NCBI GenBank assembly: GCA_946811695.1
Contig: OX328128.1
Location: 80,962,561-81,026,560, forward strand
Source: Gonocerus acuteangulatus
Taxonomy: Eukaryota; Arthropoda; Insecta; Hemiptera; Coreidae
Direction: 5' to 3'
Length of the DNA stretch: 64,000 nucleotides
The first letter of the stretch is position 1, and every line of letters begins with the position of its first letter. This document shows, in pieces, positions 20,255 through 31,501 of the stretch. Made by a program: the position numbers and the translations under genes. The notes beneath the pieces were generated by a model. The model did no database searches and had not been told where the DNA came from. It saw only the letters and a program-made list of their open reading frames with translations.

Positions 20255-20490
20255 TAGTCCTCTTTTTCGTACATGGCCACCGCACATGTGCGAACGCCAG
20301 CGGACATTTCTTTGTGACACATACAGTCTTCTTTTTCGTACATGGCCACGCTACTGCGCATGCGCGAACGCAAGCGGACACTTTTATGTGACAAATACAG
20401 TCGTCTTTTTCGTTCATGGCCACAGCGTATTCGCTAACGATACTGTGCATGCGCGAACGTCAGCGGACAATTTTTTGTAACGCTTTTTCC
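20255..20490 (+). repeat. Tandem repeat, three diverged units of about 70-85 bp
   Basis: Each unit contains CTTTTTCGTACATGGCCAC or close variants, then GCATGCGCGAACG-like words, GCGGACA and TTTGTGACA. The ORFs on both strands here (20125-20394, 20241-20480, 20244-20450) are the repeat translated. The word TTTTTTGTAACG ends the array. Confidence 0.8.
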
Positions 20491-20895
20491 AGTTTAGTCA
20501 CCGCTAAAGCATATTTATGCTAAAAAAAATCCCAAAACTTTTCGTGTCTGTTAATAAACATTTAATAAACATTCCTTTTTACATTAAGTCTGCCAGTGAC
20601 TTTTTATCACCAATGGATCACTTCAAAAGTAATCGCTTTAATTACAAGTAAACAAGAATACAGATGAAGTTCAATGATTTCAGCTGAAGAAATAGCAGCC
20701 AATTGTTGAAAAAAATGATCGTTAATGTTCCTTTAACACTATAAAAACTCGCACAGATAAGAATCTAATAATAGATCTCTTCTTTTGCCAAAAACTTTTC
20801 TATTTATCATTTTAGCCGTTTGTTTGTAGTTCAGTTTTATATTATGTCCATTAATATAATTTTTAAATTTAGCTAAGACACCATAATCTTCAAAA

Positions 20896-21853
20896 AAAAA
20901 GTCCGACTCGCAGGAACTGCATCATCTTAGCGCGGTTCCGTTCTTATCCCTAGACTCATTTAGAATTATTAAAATAGAAGCTGTTATTATTTTGGGTCCA
21001 CATTTCTAGAAAGGTCTTATTTACGATCTTACCTGGATGGGTTGGCCAACCCGGCCTAGGAAGGACCTCGCTAGGCAGTTGAAAAGCTATATCTTGGAAA
21101 TCCATATCTCTAACATTAAATTGTTTTTCTTATTTTTCTTAACCTGATTTATTTTCAAATACATTATCCAACAATAAGCAATTAAAAAATAACAAGGAAT
21201 AAAAACAGACAAAAAGAACAGTTCTAATAAGCGAAATCAATTACTTTAATGTTTTAAGCACTTATTTCTCCGATTGACATCGCCTAGTCAAAACTTTCAT
21301 CAGAACCTTTTTTGTAGAGCATTTAGTAATATTTCTAATGGTATTCTTTCGTACACCAGGATTCTCAACCTTTTTCGAGATATTAAGGAAAGTATACAAA
21401 GTTACCAAAACTTTTCATGTCTCCTAATAAAATATTTTATTCTAACCCTTCCTTAACTCCAAACGTAACCAAAATTTCAACATATTAGTTTTAGTAAAAG
21501 TAGAACATGCAGAAAATGTTTCAACTGAATCCCATGATTCTAAGTACCCAAACCAAAAACGGTATTCAAAAACTATTTTTCCAATTTTCTCGAAAACGGT
21601 TAAAGCTATCGCCTTGAAAATGGTTTCATTTGTTTTCCTAGCCCAAGAAGCCTGTAAAAAGAGTACTTACAAGCTTATGAACTCAAAAACGTAAGCGTTA
21701 CGATTTTTTCTGCGCGAATTTCGCCCCAAACTCCATCTTCCAGTGGGCGAATTTTGCTGGTTAACGAAATTGACCTTTCATATTGGACGACTGATTTTTG
21801 TACCAAATTTCATCAAAATCGGACCATTCGTCTTCGACCTAGAGAGCGAACAG

Positions 21854-21946
<93 letters not shown>

Positions 21947-22082
21947 AATTTGAACCACCGTTATTTTCGGTTTCTAGGGGTTCTGAAACGCGAAATTTTC
22001 TAGTCGGCACTTCCGGATTGTTTCATTGTATCAACCTTATAAGCGGGGTTCCTCCCTATGGGGGAGGGAGGAACCGCGCTAA
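20896..22082 (+). mobile_element. Family A element, copy 2, full length
   Basis: Same order as copy 1, without the hammerhead insertion. It has head AAAAAGTCCGACTCGCAGGA, the asymmetric AGCGCGGTTCC motif, AT tracts (about 21858-21944, with one short break), and the terminal hairpin ending CGCGCTAA at 22082. It abuts a family B copy on its right. Confidence 0.85.
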
Positions 22083-22587
22083 AATGGGGTTTAATAATAA
22101 ACTAAATAAGGGGGGGGGGTTTACTCCGGACCTAAAGGACTAATACACTCATACTGGTCGTAATTTCTGCTGTATTGTAACGAAACGCGGTATACGTCAT
22201 GGGTATCTCATGAGAAAGAAGTGTTGTGAAAATGAAGTAAATCGGTCTATTGGAAAGTAGGGTTTACTCAAAGGCGCCGCGAGGAGCGCTATCTCCCACT
22301 AGGGGGACGGTATCCTGTTCCTGTGTCAGATCAAATGACGGAAAACGAAGTTTTTGTGTATTTATTAAGTAGTACAGTATCATGTATTTTCATAACTCTG
22401 GAAGCAAATTATTTATAAAATTAATAATTGAACAGTTCTCATAAGAAATGTAAATGAGCAGAACTATTCAAGTTTTTATTTTATTTATATAGGTCATTTA
22501 CAGCAAATTATTCAGTAATGTAGTCTACACTACAAAAATTCTGAGGAAAGTGCTTAGTTATGCAGCTCCTGCGTGACGGACTTTTAA
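22083..22587 (-). repeat. Family B element, copy 4, head half
   Basis: The minus strand shows the B head (AAAAGTCCGTCACGCAGGAG at the right end), the CTAGTGGGAGATAGCGCTCC region, and one CCGGAGTAAACCCCCC unit. The AT tract and 3' hairpin are missing on the left, where family A copy 2 abuts. A2 either inserted here or a deletion joined them. Confidence 0.75.
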
Positions 22588-23430
22588 TGTTATCATTTGT
22601 TGAAAAAAAAGTAACTGGCAGCCTTAATATAAAAAATACCCAAAACCTTCAAGTTTACTTCAACACAAAATTGCAGCAAGATGTATAAATTGTTCGTCCG
22701 AGTAACTTTACCAATAAATAAAAAAACTCTGTATAATTTTATTTACAAAATATAGGTTAAACTTAGCCCAACAAGTTTTGAGTTGTTTTGAAATTGGATT
22801 AAAACCGTCTTAGAAAGACATGCATCACACGACGGGAGTCGGAGAAATGAACAAACTTCTTCAAGTCCGTTCCGAGATTTCATTAAGTACTTCTGATTAA
22901 TCACAACTTGATCTAAGTCCTTTAGGAAATTTCATGACAAATTGCTCTTCCAAAGGTGACATAATTAATATATGGCCAACTTTCTCGGATAAGATAGATT
23001 TCTAGGAATATTACTAAAGTTCTTGAGAAAGCGATTAAGTTTCTTAAAAAGTTCTTGAGAAAACTATTAACTTTCTTTATGCATCAAAACGTAATTATAA
23101 ACTTTAACCATATTAATATGGGCTTTTTCCAACATTTTTCACAATTTTTTAGTGTCTCTTGAGTTGAAAATATTATAAATAAAAATGTACACGGCGTCAT
23201 ACGGCGAAAAGACAGAGATATGTTTGAGAAAAGTGAAAAACTCTACAATAAACACCTTTATCAAGGAGACCCGGAACATTTATGATAAAAATCTTTCGAA
23301 ACGCATGGAATATAAAATCGAGGCATTTTTTCATGTTCAGGTCAGATGCTTAGGGCAGAAATGCCTAAAACTATGCATAAGGGAGGAATTAACAAAAGGA
23401 TCGTTCTTTAAAGTGAAATAATCAGAAATA
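22588..23430. other. AT-rich sequence without a recognised gene
   Basis: A 78-codon ORF at 23185-23421 (with ETRNIYDKNLSKRMEYKIE) directly precedes the LINE scrap and might be its upstream coding region, but I recognise no motif. Confidence 0.4.
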
Positions 23431-23439
23431 TATTGAGGA

Positions 23440-23580
23440 AAGAGGGAACAGAATTCAACAGACTCCAATCAAACAACGAAATATACAAACACATCGAAAA
23501 TATAATCCACTCAATGAAAAAAAGAAGACTAATATTTTGGCCATGTAGCAAGAATGGATAACAACCAACTTAGGGTGCAA
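23440..23580 (+). pseudogene. LINE reverse transcriptase C-terminal scrap (RTE/CR1-like)
   Basis: The frame reads EFNRLQSNNEIYKHIENI, then HSMKKRRLIF, and after a one-base shift GHVARMDNNQLR. This Arg-Arg-Leu-x-Phe-x-Gly-His-x-x-Arg-Met pattern is characteristic of the region after the RT domain in RTE- and CR1-like LINEs of invertebrates. The coding match is cut off by the GATCC-rich repeat that follows. Confidence 0.7.
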
Positions 23581-23583
23581 CTT

Positions 23584-23835
23584 CATTGATCCCGATCTGA
23601 TCCGATAGCCACCGACTGTTGGAAGGGAAACAAACACATGCATCTCAATGGATTTGCCAATATTAGTCCTGACCCGACCTGATCCGATCCGATCCGAACC
23701 GAACCGATCAGATCCGATCTGACCAGATCCGATCCGATCCGATAACCACCGACTGTCGGAAGGAAAAAAAAACACAAGCATCTTAAAGGATTTCCCTGTA
23801 TTGGTCCCGACGCGATCTGATTCGACGACCACCGA
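23584..23835 (+). repeat. Degenerate (GATCC)n-rich repeat, two larger units
   Basis: Runs of GATCCGATCCGATCCGA type alternate with GATAGCCACCGACTGT and GATAACCACCGACTGT, giving a higher-order unit of about 140-170 bp. The minus-strand 132-codon ORF (23455-23853) is a Ser/Gly/Asp-rich translation of it and is not considered a gene. Confidence 0.8.
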
Positions 23836-23981
23836 TTCCCGGTAGTAAGTCATTAAAATAAATGAATATTAATAATCAATCTAAATAACATATTTACAAA
23901 ACTATCTTTAATAGAAACAGTAATGAAGATGACCAAAAAATAATTAGGTATAAACCATCCCTAATAGGGTAAACCAGACAG

Positions 23982-24123
23982 TTATTGATACCCAGTATAG
24001 TTATTGATACCCAGTACAGTTATTGATACCCAGTACAGTTATTGATACCCAGTACAGTTATTGATACCCAGTACAGTTATTGATACCCAGTACAGTTATT
24101 GATACCCAGTACAGTTATTGACA
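23982..24123 (+). repeat. 19-bp tandem array made from the terminal motif
   Basis: Seven to eight copies of AGTTATTGATACCCAGTAC follow directly on the left terminal inverted repeat of pogo-like element 1. Copies are almost identical. More separated copies (GTCAATAACTA, GGTGTCAATAAC) lie at 24510-24710 and 25928-25980. Confidence 0.92.
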
Positions 24124-24760
24124 CCCCAAACTTCAACTTGAAGAAATAAGCGAACTAGTCCTAATTTCATTTTAAGAAATACAGGAAACTAATGTTTGAA
24201 GGGTCCTCTAAATCATCTATGATATACCTGATTGAAAAACCAACCACAGGGAAGGCTTAAAAATTAATACCTCCAAGACTTGAGCTGAGAGCCAGTTAAT
24301 AATGGCTACAAGGTTATGATTTCCTGAAGGATTTTCATTCAATTTTTTTTCCTACTCTCTTCCTACATTTATTGCAATAAAGTTAAGTACTTTATATTGT
24401 TTTTTAATGTATAATTGAAGTGTCTTGAGTGGTTTTAAATTAAAATAATCAATTTAAATATTATTATAAAGGGGTGACAATAACTGGTCATTTATTTCCA
24501 AAGTATTTTGTTATTGACACCCCACGTCAATAACTAAATTATTATTTCTTTTTTAAATATGGATGGTTTTGTTTTAATTTTAATAATTTAATCTTCGTGA
24601 TTATTCGGCAATGTTTTTTTTTTTAACTTTAATTCGAGTGTAACTAGTTATTGACATGGGGTGTCGATTACTAGTTTTTGGGTTCAATGACTAGTTATTG
24701 ACACTGTCAGTTCCTAATAATAAAGTTTCTATTGTGTCTATAATAGGTTTTAGTATTTCT

Positions 24761-25240
24761 ATGAAGTCCAGTTATAGCCAGAAGGATTTAGAGAATGCCT
24801 TGAAGGCCGTAAAGGATGGCTCCTCCATTAAATCGGCGTCCAGAGGATTTAATCAAATCTGCACTTCAGATTAAGCGACAAATTTGTAAAATCATTGTTT
24901 CGGATAAAGAAAAACAAACTCTAGTTGCTTGGATAGAAAACTGTGCGAAAAAGGGATTCTTGAGGAAGAAAAATGACATTTTGCAATCCCTAAAAGAATT
25001 TATTGAATTAAAAAATATGAGCCCTCCCTTCAAAAGTAATTTTCCTGGTGTTGGCTGGTACAAGGCTTTCTTACAAAGGCACCCCTCTATACACAGAGGA
25101 TTTCCGAAGCCGTTACTGGGGCCAGCAAATGTCTTCTGAAGCTAATATTTGAAAGTGGTTAGAGATCGTCATTTCTAAACCAAATGAAGATACCATAGGA
25201 CTTCAAGAAGGTACTGAAAGTCATCCTACACCTGAAAAAG
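24761..25240 (+). pseudogene. pogo-like transposase, DNA-binding region, frameshifted
   Basis: ATG 24761 opens MKSSYSQKDLENALKAVKDG, then SSIKSASRGF, a psq/CENP-B-type first helix-turn-helix. It stops after QICTSD. A second frame (24816-25139) has DKEKQTLVAWIENCAKKGF, then LRKKNDILQSLKEF, PPFKSNFPGVGWYKAFLQRH and PSIHRG, the CENP-B second helix-turn-helix with its usual G-x-x-WYKxFLxRHP signature. Further frame changes follow (EAVTGASKCLL, KWLEIVISKPNEDTIGL). The catalytic DDE domain is absent, so the protein is dead. Confidence 0.88.
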
Positions 25241-25423
25241 TAGATCCTGCTATGCCTACCACATATTTTCCATTAACAACAACACCTCCTGGATATCCAA
25301 AGGGAATCCGTTTGGTCCATCTGGCAACGAAAGCCGCCCTTGGCTAAAGTGCTATACTGGCCAGAATCTCCGAAAAGAAACATTCAAATTATTCATTTGT
25401 CGCATCACATTTCATTCCTCACA

Positions 25424-25714
25424 AGTAAAGAATGAAAACTAATGCTGGAAGCCAATATAGAAGAAAAAAGAAAAAAATTCAGAAAAAAAGGAAGCAAAAT
25501 GGTTGGAGTGGGAAAACAACAGTAAAATTCCTAAAAGGGAAATTATACGAACCAAACAAACCCTATGTTTCAAATGTGGCGGTATTTGATTGTTCGTTAT
25601 GTTTAAAAGGATGTGAACATATCCCTTGAAAGTGACGAGTCTGATGAATTTGTTTGTCCTGCGTGTTACATCCTGGAGTTTGATGAAGATATAAATGAGG
25701 ATGATGAAATGTAA
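25424..25714 (+). pseudogene. pogo-like transposase, C-terminal tail
   Basis: A Lys/Arg-rich stretch (KKKIQKKRKQNGWSGK) leads to a Cys-rich end (FDCSLCLKGCEH, then, after a frame change, ESDESDEFVCPACYILEF and an acidic EDDEM tail with stop). Such basic then acidic C-termini with a small Cys cluster are common in arthropod pogo-like transposases. The DDE domain that should lie before it is deleted. Confidence 0.55.
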
Positions 25715-26003
25715 ATTAATTATTTTATTTCGTGTTACATAATACCTACCAGCATTTTTTATCTATTTTTTTTTTTTTTTACTAGTTATATTCATAATGT
25801 TAAAAAAAGAAGAAATATTTTAATTGTTTTTTTTTTATATTACATTAAAGTTTATGATATGTTTGTGATATTATTTCCTTATAATGACCTATTATAACAT
25901 AAGAAAAAAAAATGTTAAGAGTATAAGGGGTGTCAATAACAGTAGTGTCAATAACCCATCCACAGGGTGTCAATAACTAGTTTTTGCACTTTTTACCATA
26001 ATT

Positions 26004-27184
26004 AAAGGCCGTCACGCAGGAGCTGCATAACTAAGCACTTTCCTCAGAATTTTGGTAGTGTAGACTGCTTTCCAGAACAATTTGCTTAAAATATCCTACA
26101 TAAATAAAATAAAAACGTGAATAGTTCTCATTTTGTAATGAGTAACTGATCAATTATTAATTTGCATCCAGAGTTATGTTTACACATGGTACCTACTACA
26201 CTACGTAATAAATACAAAAATCCTCATATTATCGTATTTTGATCTAACGCAGGAACAGGATACAGTCACTCTAGTGGTAGAAAGCGATCCTTGCGGCGGC
26301 TTTGTGAACCTACGTCTGCCGGCTTTTCTATTCAAATATATTACAAATTAAACCCCCGCTTTCCGATTGACCGATTCAGCTCATTTTTACAACACTTCTT
26401 TCTCATGAGTTACCCACGACGTATACCGCGTTTCGTTACAATGCAGCAGAAACTACGACCGGTATGAGTATATTAGGAATTTGGGTCCGGAGTAAACCCC
26501 CCCTTCTAATGAACCGATTTAGTTTATTTTTACAACACATATTTACCTGTAGATTACCACTACGAATACCGAGTTTCGTCGAAAAATACCAAAAATCACG
26601 GCTGGTAGTGGCGAATTGGTATTGTGGGTCCGGAGTAAACCCCCCCTCCTAATGAACCGATTTAGTTTATTTTTACAACAGTTATTTACCTTTGGATTAC
26701 CACTACGAATACCGAGTTCCGTTGAAATATACCAAAAATCACGGCTGGTAGTGGCGAATTGGTATTGTGGGTCCGGAGTAAACCCCCCCTCCTAATGAAC
26801 CGATTTAGTTTATTTTTACAACAGTTATTTACCTTTGGATTACCACTACGAATACCGAGTTCCGTTGAAATATACCAAAAATCACGGCTGGTAGTGGCGA
26901 ATTGGTATTGTGGGTCCGGAGTAAACCCCCCCTTCTTATAAACCGATTTAGTTCATTTTTATATCTCACTTTTCTCTCTATATTAACACTACGAATACCA
27001 AGTGTCGTTGAAATATAACAAATATTACGGCTGACAAATTAGTGTTTTGGGTTCGGGGTAAACCCCCCCTTCCGGTGGACTGACTTTGGTGGTTAACGAA
27101 CTCGTTCAATCGTTTGCTAATTGAATGCTATATACCAAGTTTCGTGACGAAAAAACAAAAACTCTGGCCGCTATCGTGTTAACA

Positions 27185-27254
<70 letters not shown>

Positions 27255-27268
27255 TATATATATATATA

Positions 27269-27318
<50 letters not shown>

Positions 27319-27450
27319 TATATATAAATTTTAACGGGGGTCATTTTCGGTGTCTACTAGGTAGGATCGATAAAGATTTGAAGAAATTTTTCAAAAATTC
27401 CGTCATGAGTCCAACCTCAATAGCTACTTTCCTTCGGAGGAAAGTGCTAA
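26004..27450 (+). mobile_element. Family B element, copy 1, full length, inside pogo-like element 1
   Basis: The head CCGTCACGCAGGAGCTGCAT is followed by AACTAAGCACTTTCCTC, an AT-rich block, then units of 143 bp starting GGGTCCGGAGTAAACC (26483, 26626, 26769, 26912 and a diverged one near 27054). An AT tract (about 27188-27325) is followed by GGGGGTCATTTTCGGTGTCT and the terminal hairpin ACTTTCCTTCGGAGGAAAGT, then GCTAA at 27450. The asymmetric inverted motif is AGCACTTTCCTC. No ORF of interest is present. The small ORFs at 26464-26941 are the 143-bp unit translated. Confidence 0.88.
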
Positions 27451-27627
27451 TAGCCATATGTTAAAATGTATTGAACTTTTGAAAGAAAAATCCACTTGAG
27501 TCTTTCAAAGGATAGATAAAGAGGAGCTAAAGGAAGTTTCAGTTTGATCCCTTCATAAGAAGTATTTTTTTTAAATTTCGCCGTAGAAATGTAGTCTTGA
27601 GGGTGTCAATAACTGTCCGGTTTAGCC

Positions 27628-27833
27628 TATATTGATATGGGAAAAGAAAACAGTGTTGGCTTCTCATGCTTTAAAGTACGAACACCATTTAGTTTTGGAT
27701 AAAAAATATTTAGGAAAGGAAATTAAGATAACATCCATATCATTAAAAAAATAACAGCAAAGTACCTACTTAAAAAAAATATGACGCGCATAAATTACGT
27801 TGTCTCAGCGCGTAAATTGGAAAGCTCGGAATA
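27628..27833. other. Spacer between pogo-like element 1 and family B copy 2
   Basis: About 200 bp of unrecognised host or older repeat sequence. Confidence 0.5.
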
Positions 27834-28887
27834 AAAAGTCCGTCACGCAGGAGCTGCATAACTAAGCACTTTCCTCAGAATTTTGGTAGTGTAGACTGCT
27901 TTCCAGAACAATTTGCTTAAAATATCCTACATAAATAAAATAAAAACGTGAATAGTTCTCATTTTGTAATGAGTAACTGATCAATTATTAATTTGCATCC
28001 AGAGTTATGTTTACACATGGTACCTACTACACTACGTAATAAATACAAAAATCCTCATATTATCGTATTTTGATCTAACGCAGGAACAGGATACAGTCAC
28101 TCTAGTGGTAGAAAGCGATCCTTGCGGCGGCTTTGTGAACCTACGTCTGCCGGCTTTTCTATTCAAATATATTACAAATTAAACCCCCGCTTTCCGATTG
28201 ACCGATTCAGCTCATTTTTACAACACTTCTTTCTCATGAGTTACCCACGACGTATACCGCGTTTCGTTACAATGCAGCAGAAACTACGACCGGTATGAGT
28301 ATATTAGGAATTTGGGTCCGGAGTAAACCCCCCCTTCTAATGAACCGATTTAGTTTATTTTTGCAACACATATTTACCTGTAGATTACCACTACGAATAC
28401 CGAGTTTCGTCGAAATATACCAAAAATCACGGCTGGTAGTGGCGAATTGGTATTGTGGGTCCGGAGTAAACCCCCCCTCCTAATGAACCGATTTCGTTTA
28501 TTTTTACAACACATATTTACCTGTGGATTAGCACTACGAATACCGGATTTCGTCGAAATATACCAAAAATCACGGCTGGTAGTGGCGAATTGGTATTGTG
28601 GGTCCAGAGTAAACCCCCCCCTTCTAATGAACCGATTTAGTTCATTTTTATATCTCACTTTTCTCTCTATATTAATACTACGAATACCAAGTTTCGTTGA
28701 AATATAACAAATATTACGGCTGACATAGTCAAATAAGTGTTTTGGGTTCGGGGTAAACCCCCCCTTCCGGTAGACCGACTTTGGTGGTTAACGAACTCGT
28801 TCAATCGTTTGCTAATTGAATGATATATACCAAGTTTCGTGACGAAAAACCAAAAACTCTGGCCGCTATCGTGTTAACAGACACATA

Positions 28888-28928
<41 letters not shown>

Positions 28929-29086
28929 TATATATATATATATATATATATAGATATATATAAATTTTAACGGGGGTCATTTTCGGTGTCTACTAGGTAG
29001 GATCGATAAAGATTTGAAGAAATTTTTCAAAAATTCCGTCATGAGTCCAACCTCAATAGCTACTTTCCTTCGGAGGAAAGTGCTAA
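27834..29086 (+). mobile_element. Family B element, copy 2, full length, nearly identical to copy 1
   Basis: Same structure as copy 1 and almost the same sequence over the first 600 bp and the last 150 bp. It has three 143-bp units (28314, 28457, 28600) plus a diverged one, so one fewer than copy 1. The AT tract (about 28884-28962) is shorter. It ends with the same hairpin and GCTAA. The two copies lie in the same orientation less than 400 bp apart. Confidence 0.88.
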
Positions 29087-30156
29087 AACAGTCAATGTTT
29101 TGAATTAATCGTTCGTGAACAAAGGAAAGAAATATAAACATTTTAACTGAAATTTTAAAGCGAAGCAAGAGATCTTGGGCGCCAATACAGGAAACTGACA
29201 GTAATCTAAGCGGAAATAGCTGCGTTTAGGATTCCTCCGAATGATATCAAATAACTCATCAGAACATGATTTTAACAAATTTAATAAGCTTTCGACTAGG
29301 AAATTTACAGAGAAGAATATATCCGAAGATCCCAAGGGCAATCTTTATTTATGTTTTTTTTTTCTTTCATTTTCCTCGACAACGGGTGTATAAGTGGCTT
29401 TGGAAAGTGTTTACCAGTATTTTTTTTCGGCACACCGACATCTGGACATTTAGCAACGACATTCATGAGAAAGATCCTGCCACCGGACAAGCCCCACAAG
29501 AAGGAGTCCCCTGGCGAAAAAGAAGACTGTATGTTATGCAGTACATTACAAACGGACCTAAAGTATATTTATGTTCCTGAATTTGAGCAGAAGTCTCTAT
29601 TTAAATAAAATGTCTAGACAGGATAATAATTAACAGCAAACTCCGTTTCTAATTAAGACACTCCAAATGAAGCAAACTGTTGTTTGTTATGTAGCATTAA
29701 TTAAAAATGGAGTGTTCATTAAATGTTTTAATTGAAAAAATATTGCGATTCTCTTAACCCAATGTGAGTTCTCATTGTAATGTCTAATTTTGTGAATCGA
29801 TGCCTCGTTTCAATAGAAGAATAACATTCGTATTGATATTGTTCTATTGTGATTGTTTTGTGTGATTGTAGATATTGGCCTCCTATCAAGCTGTGGTGTC
29901 GAAGATTAATTGCAAAGAGTCCTTCTTCCCCCGTCAACAGAGTGGTTATAAATCGACCTATTGTCGACTGGAAGTCTGAGAGTGGGGAACACATCGTATA
30001 TCATCCACTAGTGGAATCACTTTTTCTATTTTCCCAAACAGTTTTCGTCCTTAGTCTGATGGAACATGGTCTGAGCCGCTTAGGAGCAGTGAGAGTGACA
30101 GTTAAGGTGATTGTGGCATGTTAGTACTTTATGAATAGCTATTTGGCCATTTCGTT
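29087..30156. other. Unassigned sequence before the assembly gap
   Basis: ORFs of about 104 and 85 codons overlap in different frames at 29266-29608 (one reads GHLATTFMRKILPPDKPHKK). I recognise neither. There is no conserved motif and no clear splice context. A further 91-codon ORF at 29849-30124 has no recognised content. Confidence 0.35.
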
Positions 30157-30356
30157 NNNNNNNNNNNNNNNNNNNNNNNNNNNNNNNNNNNNNNNNNNNN
30201 NNNNNNNNNNNNNNNNNNNNNNNNNNNNNNNNNNNNNNNNNNNNNNNNNNNNNNNNNNNNNNNNNNNNNNNNNNNNNNNNNNNNNNNNNNNNNNNNNNNN
30301 NNNNNNNNNNNNNNNNNNNNNNNNNNNNNNNNNNNNNNNNNNNNNNNNNNNNNNNN
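30157..30356. other. Assembly gap, 200 N
   Basis: Exactly 200 N, the conventional size for a scaffold gap of unknown length. Any ORF spanning it is meaningless. Confidence 0.99.
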
Positions 30357-30689
30357 TATTTTTTTTTTCTTTCTGAAAATAGTTTCTGAGATATAAGCGA
30401 TCGAAAATCGGGATTTATAGGACTCACTGACTCATAGGAGGCATTTCCCATGATGCTAAAGACTTGAAATTTTGCAGGATGATAGATATGAAGGTGTTAT
30501 TAAAGGAAAAAATAGAAAAATCCTGAAAAGGTGTGTTTGACGCCGCTTCTGGAGCGGTGTCGTGCCAGTTTTGTACTTCCTTGGGAAACCCGTCATTCCG
30601 TCCGAAACCCATGATGTGGGGTATCAAATGAATCGTCTCGGAATGAAGAACCTATATTTGATGTTTTAGGAAACATTTAGAAGCATATA

Positions 30690-31130
30690 GGCTTGGTCAA
30701 AATCTTATACCAGCTGTCTGTCTGTAGGTTTGTTCCTTATACAAATCTGAACCGTTTGACCAATTTTGACTAAACTTGGGACACAGGCGGGTCTTGATAT
30801 GGGGGGAATCATAGGCTAGGTTAAATTGTCCATCAGCTGTCTGTCTGTCTGTTTGTTCCTTATACAAATACACACCGTTTGACCGATTCTAACAAAACTT
30901 GGCAAAACAGTAGGTCTTGATCCTGGGATTGGCATAGACTATGTCAAAATCATTAATCAGCTGTCCATCTGTCTGTTTGTTTATTATACAAATCCACACA
31001 GTTTGACCGATTTTGACAAAATTTGACACACAGGTCGGTCTTGATCCGGGGAGTGTCATAGGGTAGTTCAAAATAGTCTATCAGCTGTTTGTTTAACTGT
31101 TTATTCCTAACCTGTGAAATCCCTAATTAG
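30690..31130 (+). repeat. Family C, Helitron-like tandem segment, about four diverged 130-bp units
   Basis: Units contain CAGCTGTCTGTCTGTCTG, TTGTTCCTTATACAAAT, TTTGACCGATTTTGAC, AAACTTGGCA and CTTGATCCGGGGAGTGTCAT in the same order. The same family is at 52478-52922, where it has an AT tract before it and a CTAG-T end after it. Here both ends are missing. Confidence 0.8.
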
Positions 31131-31286
31131 TAATTGAAGCGATTGATTGAAAGCTTTAAAAGGCCAAGAGCTCTTGATTAGCTTCTAGAATAACCTCATG
31201 AAGGCATTCCTGTCTATTGTAAAATATGAGTTATAGTTGTCCAATTAATACCTCTGAGAGGCAAGTCTTTCAAAATACTTATAATT

Positions 31287-31446
31287 TTTTAGCGCGGTTC
31301 CTCCCTCCCCCATAGGGAGGAACCCCGCTTATAGGGTTGATACAATGAAACAATCCGGAAGTGCCGACTAGAAAATTTCGCGTTTCAGAACCCCTAGAGA
31401 CCGAAAATAACGGTGGTTCAAATTTGTATATATATATATATGTATA

Positions 31447-31501
<55 letters not shown>

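Larger units (their letters stand above)
23967..27627 (+). mobile_element. pogo-like transposon 1, internally deleted, with nested B element
   Basis: Left end GGGTAAACCAGACAGTTATT and right end (reverse complement) GGCTAAACCGGACAGTTATT are inverted repeats. TA flanks both (23965-23966, 27628-27629). The motif GTTATTGAYACCC from the terminal repeat recurs many times inside. Without the B insertion (26004-27450) it is about 2.2 kb. It carries fragments of a pogo-type transposase but no recognisable DDE domain. Confidence 0.88.

Noticed and set aside
23455..23853. 132-codon minus-strand ORF rich in Ser, Gly and Asp
   Set aside because: Translation of a degenerate GATCC repeat.
29266..29608. Host gene exon with GHLATTFMRK and related peptides
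   Set aside because: Two overlapping frames are open, no motif is recognised and no splice sites or partner exons could be supported.
30080..30451. ORFs spanning the assembly gap
   Set aside because: They consist mostly of N.
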